A DNA stretch of 64,000 bases from Naegleria lovaniensis. Lineage: Eukaryota > Heterolobosea > Eutetramitea > Acrasida > Naegleriidae. The position numbers and the translations under genes were made by a program. Position 1 is the first letter of the stretch. Each line of letters starts with the position of its first letter. Location of the stretch: contig NW_025407878.1 in assembly GCF_003324165.1 (NCBI RefSeq), forward strand, positions 87,513 to 151,512, read 5' to 3'. The notes under the pieces are model-generated. The model was not told where the DNA came from and did not search any database. It worked only from the letters and a program-made list of their open reading frames with translations. Positions 18,775 through 28,639 of the stretch are shown here, one piece after another.

Positions 18775-21700
18775 TTAAATTCTATACTGACGAGAATCAG
18801 AGTTTTCAAGCTCAAACTTGATAAACTTGGCAATTTCAAGAGAAAGTTCAGAATAGACATAACTTGGGAATGGTTCCTTGTCAAATTCAATGGAAATGTA
18901 TTCGGACTTGGTTGAGTGATTTGTAGAATCCTGTGCTGAGGAGTCATTGTTGTTACTAGTACCATTGTGGTGGTGTTTCAGCGTAATATTAAATCCTAGT
19001 TTGGCATTATCGAGAACATTCTTCACTAAATTTCTATATTTGAGCAATGCTTGTGCAAGATTTAACATGTTGCCACTGCCGTCCACCATGGGTACTACCA
19101 TGTTTTGTTCTGAACTCGTAGTGATATCTGAAAGATCAATTGTGAATAATTTTGTTGTTGTGTTGCCACTCAATGAAGACTTGAGATCGGTTTTTCGACT
19201 AATTTGCAATTGGAAATGTCCTACTTGAAGTGACACGAATAGTAACAGAGGAGATACCCATGAAAAACTAATGAGCTGAACCTCACGTTGTTGTTGGTTC
19301 AAATCTTGAAGCTCCTCCGACGTTAGGTTTGGTTTTTGCAATTGTCGTTCAATCTTTTCCTTTTTGCTTTGATTTCTGAAAATTTCCAATTCAATACCAC
19401 GCTCCAACTGTTTGGTAAGTCCATATTTTGAAATAAATACATAGGTGTCATCGGAATTTTCACCTATATTTTCTCCAAGTTCGCTTTGTTTCACAGTTAA
19501 ATTTGGATCCAAATCGACAATATAATTTAAAAATCCTTCAAAGAATGAAATTACGTGAGAAACTGGTCTTAAACTTGTATGTGGAGGCTTCCAATCGTTA
19601 ATGTAATTGAAAAGTGCCGTATAATTTCCAATATTGGTCTTGATAAATGTATAAGTGTACAGAGATGTCACATCATCAGCACCAGGTTGCCAATCATCGC
19701 TTTCCACATTCTCGAAATCGTCTATAAAGGAGCATGATTGAAATTCAGTGTTCATTTAACAGTAATATCATCACCAAAGAAATAATACGGGAACATATAG
19801 TAAAATGGGTCAAAGAAAATGTTACATTGAAAGTCAATGATTGTAGGTTTGTACCATGTACACAACTAGTTACACATACCTTGACCTGCTTTTTGTTTCT
19901 TCAATTTCTTATTTTCAATTTTAACTTTTTTCATGGACTGCATTACTTGAGTTCGCAGTTTGGAAAGAACTCGTATCTTGGACTCAACCGAGTTGGAGAA
20001 TTTGATTTCTTTCATGAGTTGCATGCACTCACTATATGGAGTGGTGTATTGGTAGAAATAAAGTCACTGTGCACTCCAAAGTTTTGCAAGTTACATGTGG
20101 AAATAATCGAATTAATTTTCTGGTTAATGAGCAAGTCTTGATCTCTAAAATGATATTCATAGAGTTCAAATGTGGTAGAATAGAGTTTTTTGTGAAGATG
20201 ATCTGCAATGATTGTCTTGCAGAAATTGTAGGCTTGCGACATGGATGAAAATTTCAATTTAGACGATTCGAAATTGGTACCAACAGATTGAGAATTTCCA
20301 AAAATAATTTCGTCGTCACACTCATCAAATTGTTCATCTTGCTCCACAAATTGCATTTCCGAAGGATCGCCCGAATGATTTGCTGCTCCTCCTCCATTCG
20401 AAAGTAATTTCGAGCTTAAAATTTCATTGCCAAAATAGTCCCAAACTACCTGATCACACAAATAAATAATGTAACTCTTCAAGTCATCAATGGCGTTATA
20501 TAGAAGGACGCCATCTTTTTTAGAGGTGATTTTTCTGGCGCCTGACTGACCTCTATTATTTCCAGCATAGTAACTTCCATGATAGAGACTGTCAAAGAAC
20601 TCGATAAAGCTCTTCACAAATGACACAACCGGAGGTGCTGGACCATCTGTTTTGATACTTTCTCCTAGGAGTCTCAACACCTCATTTTTGAAGGTGACCT
20701 TGTCGGTGAGGTCATACTTTTCATACTTGCCATAAAAATCAGTTAATTTTTCTCTCTCCTTTCTCCATGTTTCCTTACTCATGAGTGAGTAATATTTCCA
20801 TTTCATTTCTAATTCTGGACGTTCAATGTTCTCCTTCTTGGTCATTTTCAAAAATTGTAAATAATTGTTGTCATCCATGTGACCCACATTTTGGAATAAC
20901 TTGATTGCCTCGTTAATTTGTGTTCGAAGTTGAAAGAGGTGAGTACTGTTCGAATACCAAGTTCCATCCAACAATGAAATAGAAAGGTTTGTTAAAACAA
21001 GGTGTGTGTCAATTAATATATGGCTGAACATTGTGGTACTTACAGTTCCACGTTTTTAGCCGTTCCTTTCTTAAAGACGGCACTCTCCACCTTGTCTCCG
21101 TTCCATGTACCTTCAATGACGTCACCAGTGGCAAGATAGAGCTTTCCTTTACCTTTTCGTGAACCTCGTTTGAACTCTCCTTGATAGTAAGTTCCGTCAA
21201 TGTATTGATAGGTACCAGTGTAGTGATAAAGTCCATTTTTCCAGCCTCCATAATATCGCTCACCATTGGCCATCACTTCAACTCCAAAGCCATCTTTTAA
21301 ATCCTCTTTAAAACCTCCAAAATATTTCTTATTTTCAATGACATGATATAATTCTCCCTCCTTGTGCTTTTCGAGGTCATTGATACCAATCGTATAGGCA
21401 GAAGATAGTTTTGCTTTAGCACGAAAAGTTCCCCAATATTCCAACTCATTCGAATAGGTGACTTTAAATGGTATGGCCTCAGACGGATTGTTACAAACCC
21501 ATTGGCCTATAGCAATGGCAGTAGGAGGAGCTTGCTCCGTTTGGGCCGAAGACTTTTTAGACGTGGTAGGTATTGTGCTCTTGTAAGGAAAAATCATTTT
21601 ACCAAATCCGTGACGTTTTCCTCGAATAATGTCACCCTCGTAGACACTTCCATTTGGATATCGTAACTCTCCTCTTCCGCATAGTCGACTCAAAACTGGA

Positions 21701-23548
21701 CAAACACATGAATCTCCATAGATTCCTCCTGAGAAATCTTTTACATCTTTCTCTTTTTTTGCTGACGCTCCTCCATCTTCACCAGCTCCCACGCCCATTA
21801 GTGCATACATCATGTAAATTTCATCATCAGTCATTGAAGAATCATATTTTTGAATATATCCAATGTATTGCCATTCTGTTTGTCGAGTGAATGTAGAAAT
21901 TTTGTAAATTGTGCCAATTTAAAAAAATAAGTGTCGTATTTCCAATAACATTAGTGAGTCAAAATGTGATCGTAAACAATTCAACAATGTATGAATATGG
22001 ACAAAAAATGGTGCATGACACTTTCAACATACCTTGATCATTTTCATCGAAAAATGAAAGATGGGCAAATGACTCGCCATTCTTATTGATCTTCTCAAGA
22101 ATATTGTCCATCATTTCTTTTTGATTGTTCTCTCTTTCCAATAATTTTAGCCGTCTCATTTCTTTTTCAGAGAGCTTCTTTGGAGCTTTTTGGCTTACTG
22201 AGATACTATCATCGTTTACAGGAGTTGTAGATAAAGTTGAACTTCCTGTATTACTTTCATTGACAGATTCTTGCTCACTGAATGGAACTGGACTCGAAAT
22301 TTTTGTTGTGAAAATACTTTTTCCTCGCATTTTGTCCAAAAACGTCTTTAAACCAGAGGTTGTTGTTTCTCTGTTTGTGGAAATATCGGTTTTGTCCATT
22401 TCACTTGCTGATGATGGTCTTCCAAGAGAGTTATCATCCAATGAAGCGGTTTTTAAAAATCCAAGTAAATCAATTTCATTAGTATTTCGTTGAGAGGGTT
22501 GCTCGTCCGAAATGAAATTATTGAGAGGGGTTGCCATGTGAACTCCTTGTCGCTTTTTCATGGTCTCCTCGTCGAGTTGTACAACTTTTTTGACCTCATT
22601 GCTGTTTGACTCAGAAGTGGGAGTATTGTCACTGCATGATGATGTGACAGAGGAAGTAATTTGTAGCGTATCGGAGCATGTACTTGTTGAAGAAGTAATA
22701 GGAGAGGTAGCCAATGTTGGTGTACTTGAGCTTGACACGTTCGGTGCCAACGAATGCAAGCTTGAACCACCCTTATTGTGACCACTACTCGAAGAAGAGG
22801 AACCAAATGTAAATCCAAAAAGTGTAAATTTCTTTCGAGAACTTTCCGAATTTGTCTTTTCTTGTGATCCTCCAGTTGTAGAGGTTGTGGCTGTCGATGA
22901 GGATGGCAAAAGTTGTGGTGTCGATGGAGTAGTGCTGATAATACTCGATGCCGATGGTGGAGTAGTGAAGGAATAAGCCTCAGAGGCTGACCGTTTGTGG
23001 CTCCATCGTCTCTGATTGACTTTTACAGGAGGTGTCATTTGATGTTGTTGTTGTTGACTTGTTAAATTTTCCTCCGTGCTACTTGTTGTTGTTGCATCAT
23101 TGGATGAAGAATCGCCATGATCCATTAGAAATTCAGCTCCCTTCTTCTTTCCAAGACTTTCTTCATGAAGTTCTGGATCAAAGGTAAAAACGTCGGATGG
23201 AACACGATTGGGTCTTGGAAGTGCTTTTCGTGGTCTCTCCGCAGAAGTAGGCCTCTTTTTAGAGGGATCCTCTGCATTGTTGATGTTTGAAGAAGTATTG
23301 GAAGTGGAGCTATCATGAGAAGAGTCCAACGTAACACTGTCGTGTGATTGACCATTTTGGGCAATTTGATGAGGTTGTTCTTCAGGGACTGATGTTTCTG
23401 CTTTTTGGAACGGAAGGCTCACGGTGGAATCGGTGATTGTACTGGTACTATTACTACTACTGCTGGTTGTAGCTGTAGTTGAAGATTCCGTGTTCATGTC
23501 ATTCGGACTTGTACTTGGTTCGACAAGATCTTCGTTATTTGTATTCAT
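18775..23548 (-). CDS. Large Ser-rich/MORN/VPS9 protein, ALS2-like Rab5-family GEF candidate
   Basis: I join four exons into one gene: 23548-22033, 21875-21044, 20945-19880 and 19721-18775. Introns are 157, 98 and 158 nt with GTATGT/GTAAGT donors, and phases fit. The first ~490 residues are Ser/Thr-rich. A short conserved-looking stretch (FFDENDQ then EWQYIGYIQKY) crosses the first intron. MORN repeats follow (GRGELRYPNGSVYEGD; GTYQYIDGTYYQGEFKRG), then a helical region and a VPS9-like core (DQDLLINQKINSIIS ... GADDVTSLYTYTFIKTNIGN). VPS9 domains activate Rab5-type GTPases on endosomes, and MORN plus VPS9 recalls alsin. The frame breaks near 20017: one added base gives continuous VPS9 homology, whereas a 50-nt intron 20032-19983 would need an atypical GAG acceptor. 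The intron model gives 1,436 residues. Confidence 0.7.
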
Positions 23549-24048
23549 ATTGATGATGATATGATGATTTGATGATTCTATTTTGATGGAGAGAGCAAAT
23601 GAATCTCTTGTATGAATTATAATAAATTAAAAAAGGAAGGAAATGATGATGTAGATAATTTCCGAATATGAAACACGATGATGATCGTTATTGGATTAAT
23701 AAATTAATTATATGATTTGGGGATTGGGAATAATTACAATAGGGAAGTTTGTTGGTATGTTTGGCTCTCGCACACTCTCTCTGTTCTCTCCGAGTGTGTG
23801 TTTTTCAACTGAACAGACGATCGTGCCAGAGGTTTTTTAATGTTGTTAATTTTTTTGTTTGTTGTTGACATTTTCCAACGACGAGAGATGGACAATTACG
23901 TCATGATGACTCGTTTCTTCCGCTGGTCATGCCATTTTTGCTTAAAATCTTTTCACCAAGAAGAGCTCTTTTAGAATACATTAAGGAATTTAAAATTATT
24001 ACCTTTCCAAAGAGCTTGTGTAATCGGTTTATTATATCTTAAAGTGCA
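23549..24048. other. Upstream region of the MORN/VPS9 gene
   Basis: It contains AT-rich runs and pyrimidine-rich tracts (CTCTCTCTGTTCTCTCC around 23776) but no gene or RNA I can support. It is presumed promoter plus the 3' flank of MIC60. Confidence 0.4.
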
Positions 24049-25881
24049 TTATTGAACGGATTGTGAGAGAACGACAAGATGAGATTGTAACATCCTCAAT
24101 GCTTGATCCAACAAGACTCTATCGTTGGCATCTTTCATCCAATCACTCAAAACAAATCTTAAATTTGCATTATCCTTATGTTGACAAATGTTGACAATTT
24201 CTGACAAGGCATTTTCCAATTTTCGATGTTTTAAATAAAATTCAGCACGGGCAAGTGCTGCATTGACAGATTCGCCTTGTACCAAACCATGCTCCTCGAC
24301 AACAAAGACTGAAGCAAGTTTTGAAGTCACATATCCAAATAATCCAGCATGAGAAGGTGTCAATGAGGAGGCTAACGCCTGCTTCTTAACAGTTAAAAAT
24401 CTATCCCGTAACTCCTCGAATGAGGTGGCTCCTTCAAGAATGACCTGTTCAGGAATGAGATCGATAGCAGTGGTCACAAGATCATCACCTGCAGCGAGTG
24501 CTTTCAACTTTTCAATTTCTTTTTTACATGATTGCTTCTTATTGAGAGTAGCGTCTTGGAATGAAATGATAGCTGTTGTATACTGTTGTAATTTAAGGCT
24601 ATCATTGAAATAATCAATAGATTCAGCGAAATGTTTTTCCAATTGTTTCAATTTGGCCTCTGTCTCTCTGACTTGTAAATCTTTCTTTTGTGCGTGAGCC
24701 GAATAGAGAGAGGAAATATCGTGAGCTTGTTCCTTGAGGGATTGTTCCATCTCAGATGCAAGTCTTAACTTCTCAGCATTCAACTCTTGGGAAAGTCTCT
24801 CTCTCAGCAATTGTAATTCTGTTTGCTTTTCTGAGAGTCTGGCTGAGAGTTTTTCCATTTCGAGCTTGGTTTGCTCCTCACCAATTGCTCGTACTCGATT
24901 CAATTTAGTTTCATATTCATGCTCCAAAGTACGTAAGAGTTGATCTTTGGTGGCAAGCTGCTTTTCAATTTGTTGAATACGAACAATCAATAAATCTCGA
25001 TCTTCAACCGAGAGGGGGCCTTCTTTTGAGGCCAATTTAGAGCTATCCACCTGCACTGATGAATGAGTCATTGCATTCTCAATGGCTGCTGTGAGCGCAA
25101 GCTTTTCCGAGTTGAGCTGCTCGACGTCCTTCTTGATGACTCGTTGTGAGTTTTCGAGAGTGCTCATTCGCTCGGAAATGGATGATTTCTCACGATGAAG
25201 AGCCTCTAGTTGTGAAGAAATGGTTTGAAGTCTCTGTTGAGTCTTGTGTAACTCGGTTTGTAGAGCATTCTCGAGTGCTGATCTCTCCTCATTGGCCTTG
25301 CTATTAAACTCTTGAATCTTTTCTTCGTTGCCCGAGTTGTTCTCGTTGTTGTCAGTGTTGTCCATGTTGGCACTCTGTAAATCGCTCATGGCTTGTTTTT
25401 GATAGGCCTTCAACTCTGAAATTTCCTTCTCAAGCTTACGGGCCTTCTCAATATCATCCCTCAAGTACATGACGACTGCAAGAGAACCTGCTGAAATGAC
25501 AGAAACCGAAAGCAACAAGTTGAAGATGAAGGAAGATGATTTCTTTGTGTTGCTACCGACTCCAGAAGGAGGTTTTAATTGATTTTCCTTGTTGTATTTG
25601 ATGGATTCCATGTTGCTTGTGCTCGACTGTGTTGTTGTTGCCTTTGTTGTTGTTGAATTGGATGATGGTGAAGTGCCCGATGAAGAGGTGGTCGTATTAT
25701 TGTTGGGAGTAGCAGCAGTATGGGTGAAACAGGAAGTAGAGAACATCATTCCTTGTTGTGGTTGTTGCTGGAAAGAAGGATTTTTGGCCGATGATGATGC
25801 TTTGGTTGTGAGAAGGTTTCTTCCTGATGTTGTGGCCACCAGCGAGGAAAAAACCTTGCGAGAGGCGATGGCTCTTTTCAT
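24049..25881 (-). CDS. MIC60: Mitofilin / MIC60, MICOS core subunit
   Basis: MIC60 anchors cristae junctions in the mitochondrial inner membrane. The 610-residue protein has a basic, Ser/Thr-rich presequence (MKRAIASRKVFSSLV), a low-complexity stretch, one transmembrane helix near residues 115-138 (FIFNLLLSVSVISAGSLAVV), a long coiled coil (about 145-430), and the conserved C-terminal mitofilin domain with LASSLTPSHAGLFGYVTSKL, GESVNAALARAEFYLKHRKL and a final HLVVLSQSVQ. Length and order match the family. It is a single exon. It is divergent from the ankyrin gene with only 177 bp between start codons, so the two probably share a promoter. Confidence 0.92.
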   Translation of the reverse strand: MKRAIASRKVFSSLVATTSGRNLLTTKASSSAKNPSFQQQPQQGMMFSTSCFTHTAATPNNNTTTSSSGTSPSSNSTTTKATTTQSSTSNMESIKYNKENQLKPPSGVGSNTKKSSSFIFNLLLSVSVISAGSLAVVMYLRDDIEKARKLEKEISELKAYQKQAMSDLQSANMDNTDNNENNSGNEEKIQEFNSKANEERSALENALQTELHKTQQRLQTISSQLEALHREKSSISERMSTLENSQRVIKKDVEQLNSEKLALTAAIENAMTHSSVQVDSSKLASKEGPLSVEDRDLLIVRIQQIEKQLATKDQLLRTLEHEYETKLNRVRAIGEEQTKLEMEKLSARLSEKQTELQLLRERLSQELNAEKLRLASEMEQSLKEQAHDISSLYSAHAQKKDLQVRETEAKLKQLEKHFAESIDYFNDSLKLQQYTTAIISFQDATLNKKQSCKKEIEKLKALAAGDDLVTTAIDLIPEQVILEGATSFEELRDRFLTVKKQALASSLTPSHAGLFGYVTSKLASVFVVEEHGLVQGESVNAALARAEFYLKHRKLENALSEIVNICQHKDNANLRFVLSDWMKDANDRVLLDQALRMLQSHLVVLSQSVQ

Positions 25882-26058
25882 TTTTATTTGGATGAATTCT
25901 TGATTCGTTTTCTTTTTGAGAAATTCTTGTTAGCTTGAGGAGACTTTCAAGGTGATGATATGGTGAAGGTTAGGACAAAGATCTAGAAGATGAATGGGAA
26001 CGCCTGATTGGGAAATATTCAAATTGATTTCAAACTCGAATAATTTTTTAATAAAAAA
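25882..26058. promoter_or_regulatory. Short divergent promoter between MIC60 and the microexon ankyrin gene
   Basis: The 177-bp region separates two outward-facing ATGs and ends in an A7 run directly before the ankyrin ATG (26059). It must hold both promoters and leaders. No defined motif is claimed. Confidence 0.5.
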
Positions 26059-28474
26059 ATGTTTAGTTTGGTAAAGGCAATTCAAGAAGGAAATGTGGAA
26101 GAAGCAAAGAAACAGCTTTCAAAAGATTCTTTGAATTTGGAGGAAACAGTAGTAGGTATTGGATGGTTGGTAGATTGAGGAAAAATTATTTTCATCTCTC
26201 TATTCTATTCCGATATCGGAATCAACAGTATGTAAGTACTGATCTCGGTTTTGTATGATGCATTTGAATGGATTTAATGATTTTAATGGATCCAAAAGAA
26301 TGTACGTTAATGGATTTAAGGAATGAGTTGTAACATGATTAACGTGCAACACTAGCCAGTACGTTTTGAATATTCGTCAGCGTTTGTCATTCGAATCGCC
26401 TTATTAGAAAGTAAGTGATTTGGATTCTTTACAACCTTTGATTGATTTAAATTTGGAATATTTAGTGTGTAAGTTTGGGACTGGGTGGAGTTAATGTTCT
26501 CAAAAATGATGTAATATTAGGTTGTAAGTTCATGATATTGATTGAACATTGACATCAATTGAAACTTGTTTAAGGGAGTATGTATTTATGTTGTCCAGAC
26601 AATTTTGCTTGAAATCAAACTACAGAGTGTAAGTGAAACGGACTTGAGGTTTGGAGAACTCTAAATTTCGATTGGAAATAGAGTGTAAGTTTAGACTATG
26701 AGGGCATATTGGAGCTCACTTTGAGAAAGTGGGTAGGTGACATGTTCATATTGTCATTTTCAGCTGCAACGTTCATTTAGGAGGTTTGTGTTATCGTATG
26801 ATGTTCTCAGTTCGCTGAACGTGCACAATCCTGCAGGGAGTAAGTTTTTACATGAGAAATTTTAAGAAAAATTAACACAGATGTTTAGTTTGTAAGTAGG
26901 TCACTATTTATTTCTGTTCACCCTCTCCAGAGTGTGAGTATTTGATATTTTGCAAGACTCAATTCATTTAACTTGGTACAGGATGTATGTATATTGGTTC
27001 GCTAGCATTGATTTTAGTAACTAGTTTTGAGACAACAGGAGGTTAGTTTTATTTGATGATCATCATCCCTTGAACTGTCACAATTAGCCTGTAAGTGAAA
27101 TTTTCATTATTACACGAGATTTCATCACAGAGTTATGCATAGAATGTATGTACAATCTCTGACACTTAGTATTACAAATTACTAATTCGTATTTTAACAG
27201 GTGGTATGTATGGCCAGATTTCAAAATGTATCACTTTCATCAGATTGTAAGTATGTTGTAGAGCAAAAATTTCATACAATCTACGTTCTGTCATAAGGGA
27301 GTAAGTGATCCTGATGGATGTAGTTTATTCATTGAATGCAATGGATAGGGAGTACGTATCTATAGTTTTCTTATGAAAAAGAACAATCACCACGTTCAGT
27401 GGGTATGTTCATTGAAAACATTCGAGGTGAAATCATCATTTTCAAAACCAGCATGTAGGTTTTTTGATTATTATTTAGAAAAAGTACAATCGTGTGAGCA
27501 GCCTGTAAGTGGATTTTCAATGATTCATGAGCGTCATCTAAGGATCTTAAAAGGGAGTACGTAATTTCTAATTGTGAAGGTCACCACCCTCACAACACGC
27601 TTGTCAGAACGATTATGTGAGTATGATTAAGCGATAGAATTTGTTAAAAACTCGAACAAACGCATTTATAAGGATGTAAGTCTTGGAAGAGACCTTTGTT
27701 GAACTCTATTATATTTTAGTATGGAGTAAGTAAGGGTTATATTTCTTAGACTCACCACTGTCAACCAGGTCGTAAGTACCAAGATGTAAAGAATCAAGCA
27801 CTCTACAGTATGCTCTAAGAATGTAAGTTCCCATCTCAATCATGATGACAGTTGAATTCTGCTTCAAAGACTGTAAGTGGATACAATATTCAACTCCCAT
27901 TGTTCCATTTTCGATACGTAGATTGTAAGTACCATCTCATTATTGTATACTTGTGATACAAACAATATTTCAAGGTGGTAGGTGTTGTGTGATATTTTGT
28001 CATTGTTCTTGACATGGCGGTACAGGTAGTAGGTTTTCTGAGCGTTGTGCTATAATTTTATGAACTTTGGTGGAATTCTGTAGTATGTAAGTGTTCTTCA
28101 ATAATCTGACATGTAAATGACATTTTCCACTGTTGAAGACTCCATTGTATGCAGCATGTAATTTTGGATTGTACGAAGTGGTAAAGCTTTTAATTGAGAA
28201 AGGAGCGCATGTCAACCACATCAACCACGGTTATGGTGAAGATTGGGGTCCTCTTCATGTTGCTATTTACCACAAACACAAGGACGTGATTGCTTTGTTG
28301 GTGCAAAATAATGCTGATCTTAATTACAAGGAAAAGGTAAGAGTTGGAAATGAGAGAGATTGAACATGTTCTTTTATTCACATACTGCAGTACGGAAGAA
28401 CACCATTGGATCTTGCCAAGCAAGTGAATGCTTCAGAAGAAATCATTCAGTGGCTTAACGGATCAACTCAGTAA
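26059..28474 (+). CDS. Ankyrin-repeat protein assembled from 36 codon-sized microexons
   Basis: Exon 1 is 26059-26151 (31 codons, first ankyrin helix pair: LVKAIQEGNVEEAKKQL). Thirty-six microexons follow (26229-28086), then 28139-28336 (66 codons) and 28391-28474 (27 codons plus TAA), for 163 residues. The downstream exons hold clear ankyrin repeats: TPLYAACNFGLYEVVKLLI, then GPLHVAIYHKHKDVIALLV, then TPLDLAKQ. The microexons encode 39 residues beginning YNPKCVGSSW and ending GVNTIVVY, which would form a long loop between repeats 1 and 2. All microexons are phase 0 and none is a stop. Ankyrin proteins bind partner proteins; the target is unknown. The last intron (28337-28390, 54 nt) is ordinary. 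The gene is divergent from MIC60. The splice model is read from sequence only. Confidence 0.85.
26152..28138 (+). other. Array of 37 mini-introns and 36 codon-sized microexons
   Basis: Microexon start positions: 26229, 26299, 26356, 26408, 26466, 26521, 26575, 26626, 26682, 26730, 26781, 26837, 26889, 26931, 26982, 27039, 27088, 27143, 27201, 27244, 27298, 27349, 27400, 27452, 27502, 27554, 27608 (9 nt), 27673, 27720 (6 nt), 27769, 27820, 27870, 27922, 27975, 28026, 28084; all others are 3 nt. Each is preceded by CAG (14), TAG (13) or AAG (9), never GAG; the last intron ends AAG. Each is followed by GTNNGT (19 of 36 GTAAGT). Introns total 1,870 nt, 39 to 77 nt each, and share no sequence beyond the splice sites. 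All six glycine codons are GGA and all three serines AGT. The exact 3-nt spacing repeated 34 times cannot be chance. Confidence 0.88.
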
Positions 28475-28639
28475 AAAATTTTCCACATTTGAGGTTTTCA
28501 AAGTAAATTCTTGTTATCCAATGATTGTCACTTCTTTGTGTTTGAATTTCACGAATTGATGACTTGAAATCAATATTGCACAAAGAGTGCGTGAGTGGTA
28601 GAAATGTGCTGACAAAGTGACACTTTTAGAATTGTGTTA

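Noticed and set aside
19983-20040. Programmed ribosomal frameshift in the VPS9 gene
   Set aside because: There is no slippery heptamer or downstream structure that I can see; an indel is simpler.
27121-27145. A 15-nt exon at 27131-27145 instead of the 3-nt exon at 27143
   Set aside because: It would bring an in-frame TAG; the 3-nt exon keeps the frame open and fits the pattern.
26152-28138. CRISPR-like array reading of the evenly spaced pattern
   Set aside because: There is no repeated sequence beyond splice-site consensus bases, the host is eukaryotic, and the pattern is explained by splice sites that restore an ankyrin frame.
26152-28138. Broken ankyrin gene or simple sequence repeat
   Set aside because: Thirty-six in-phase sense microexons with correct donors and no GAG acceptors would not be expected in decayed DNA, and the flanking exons are intact.
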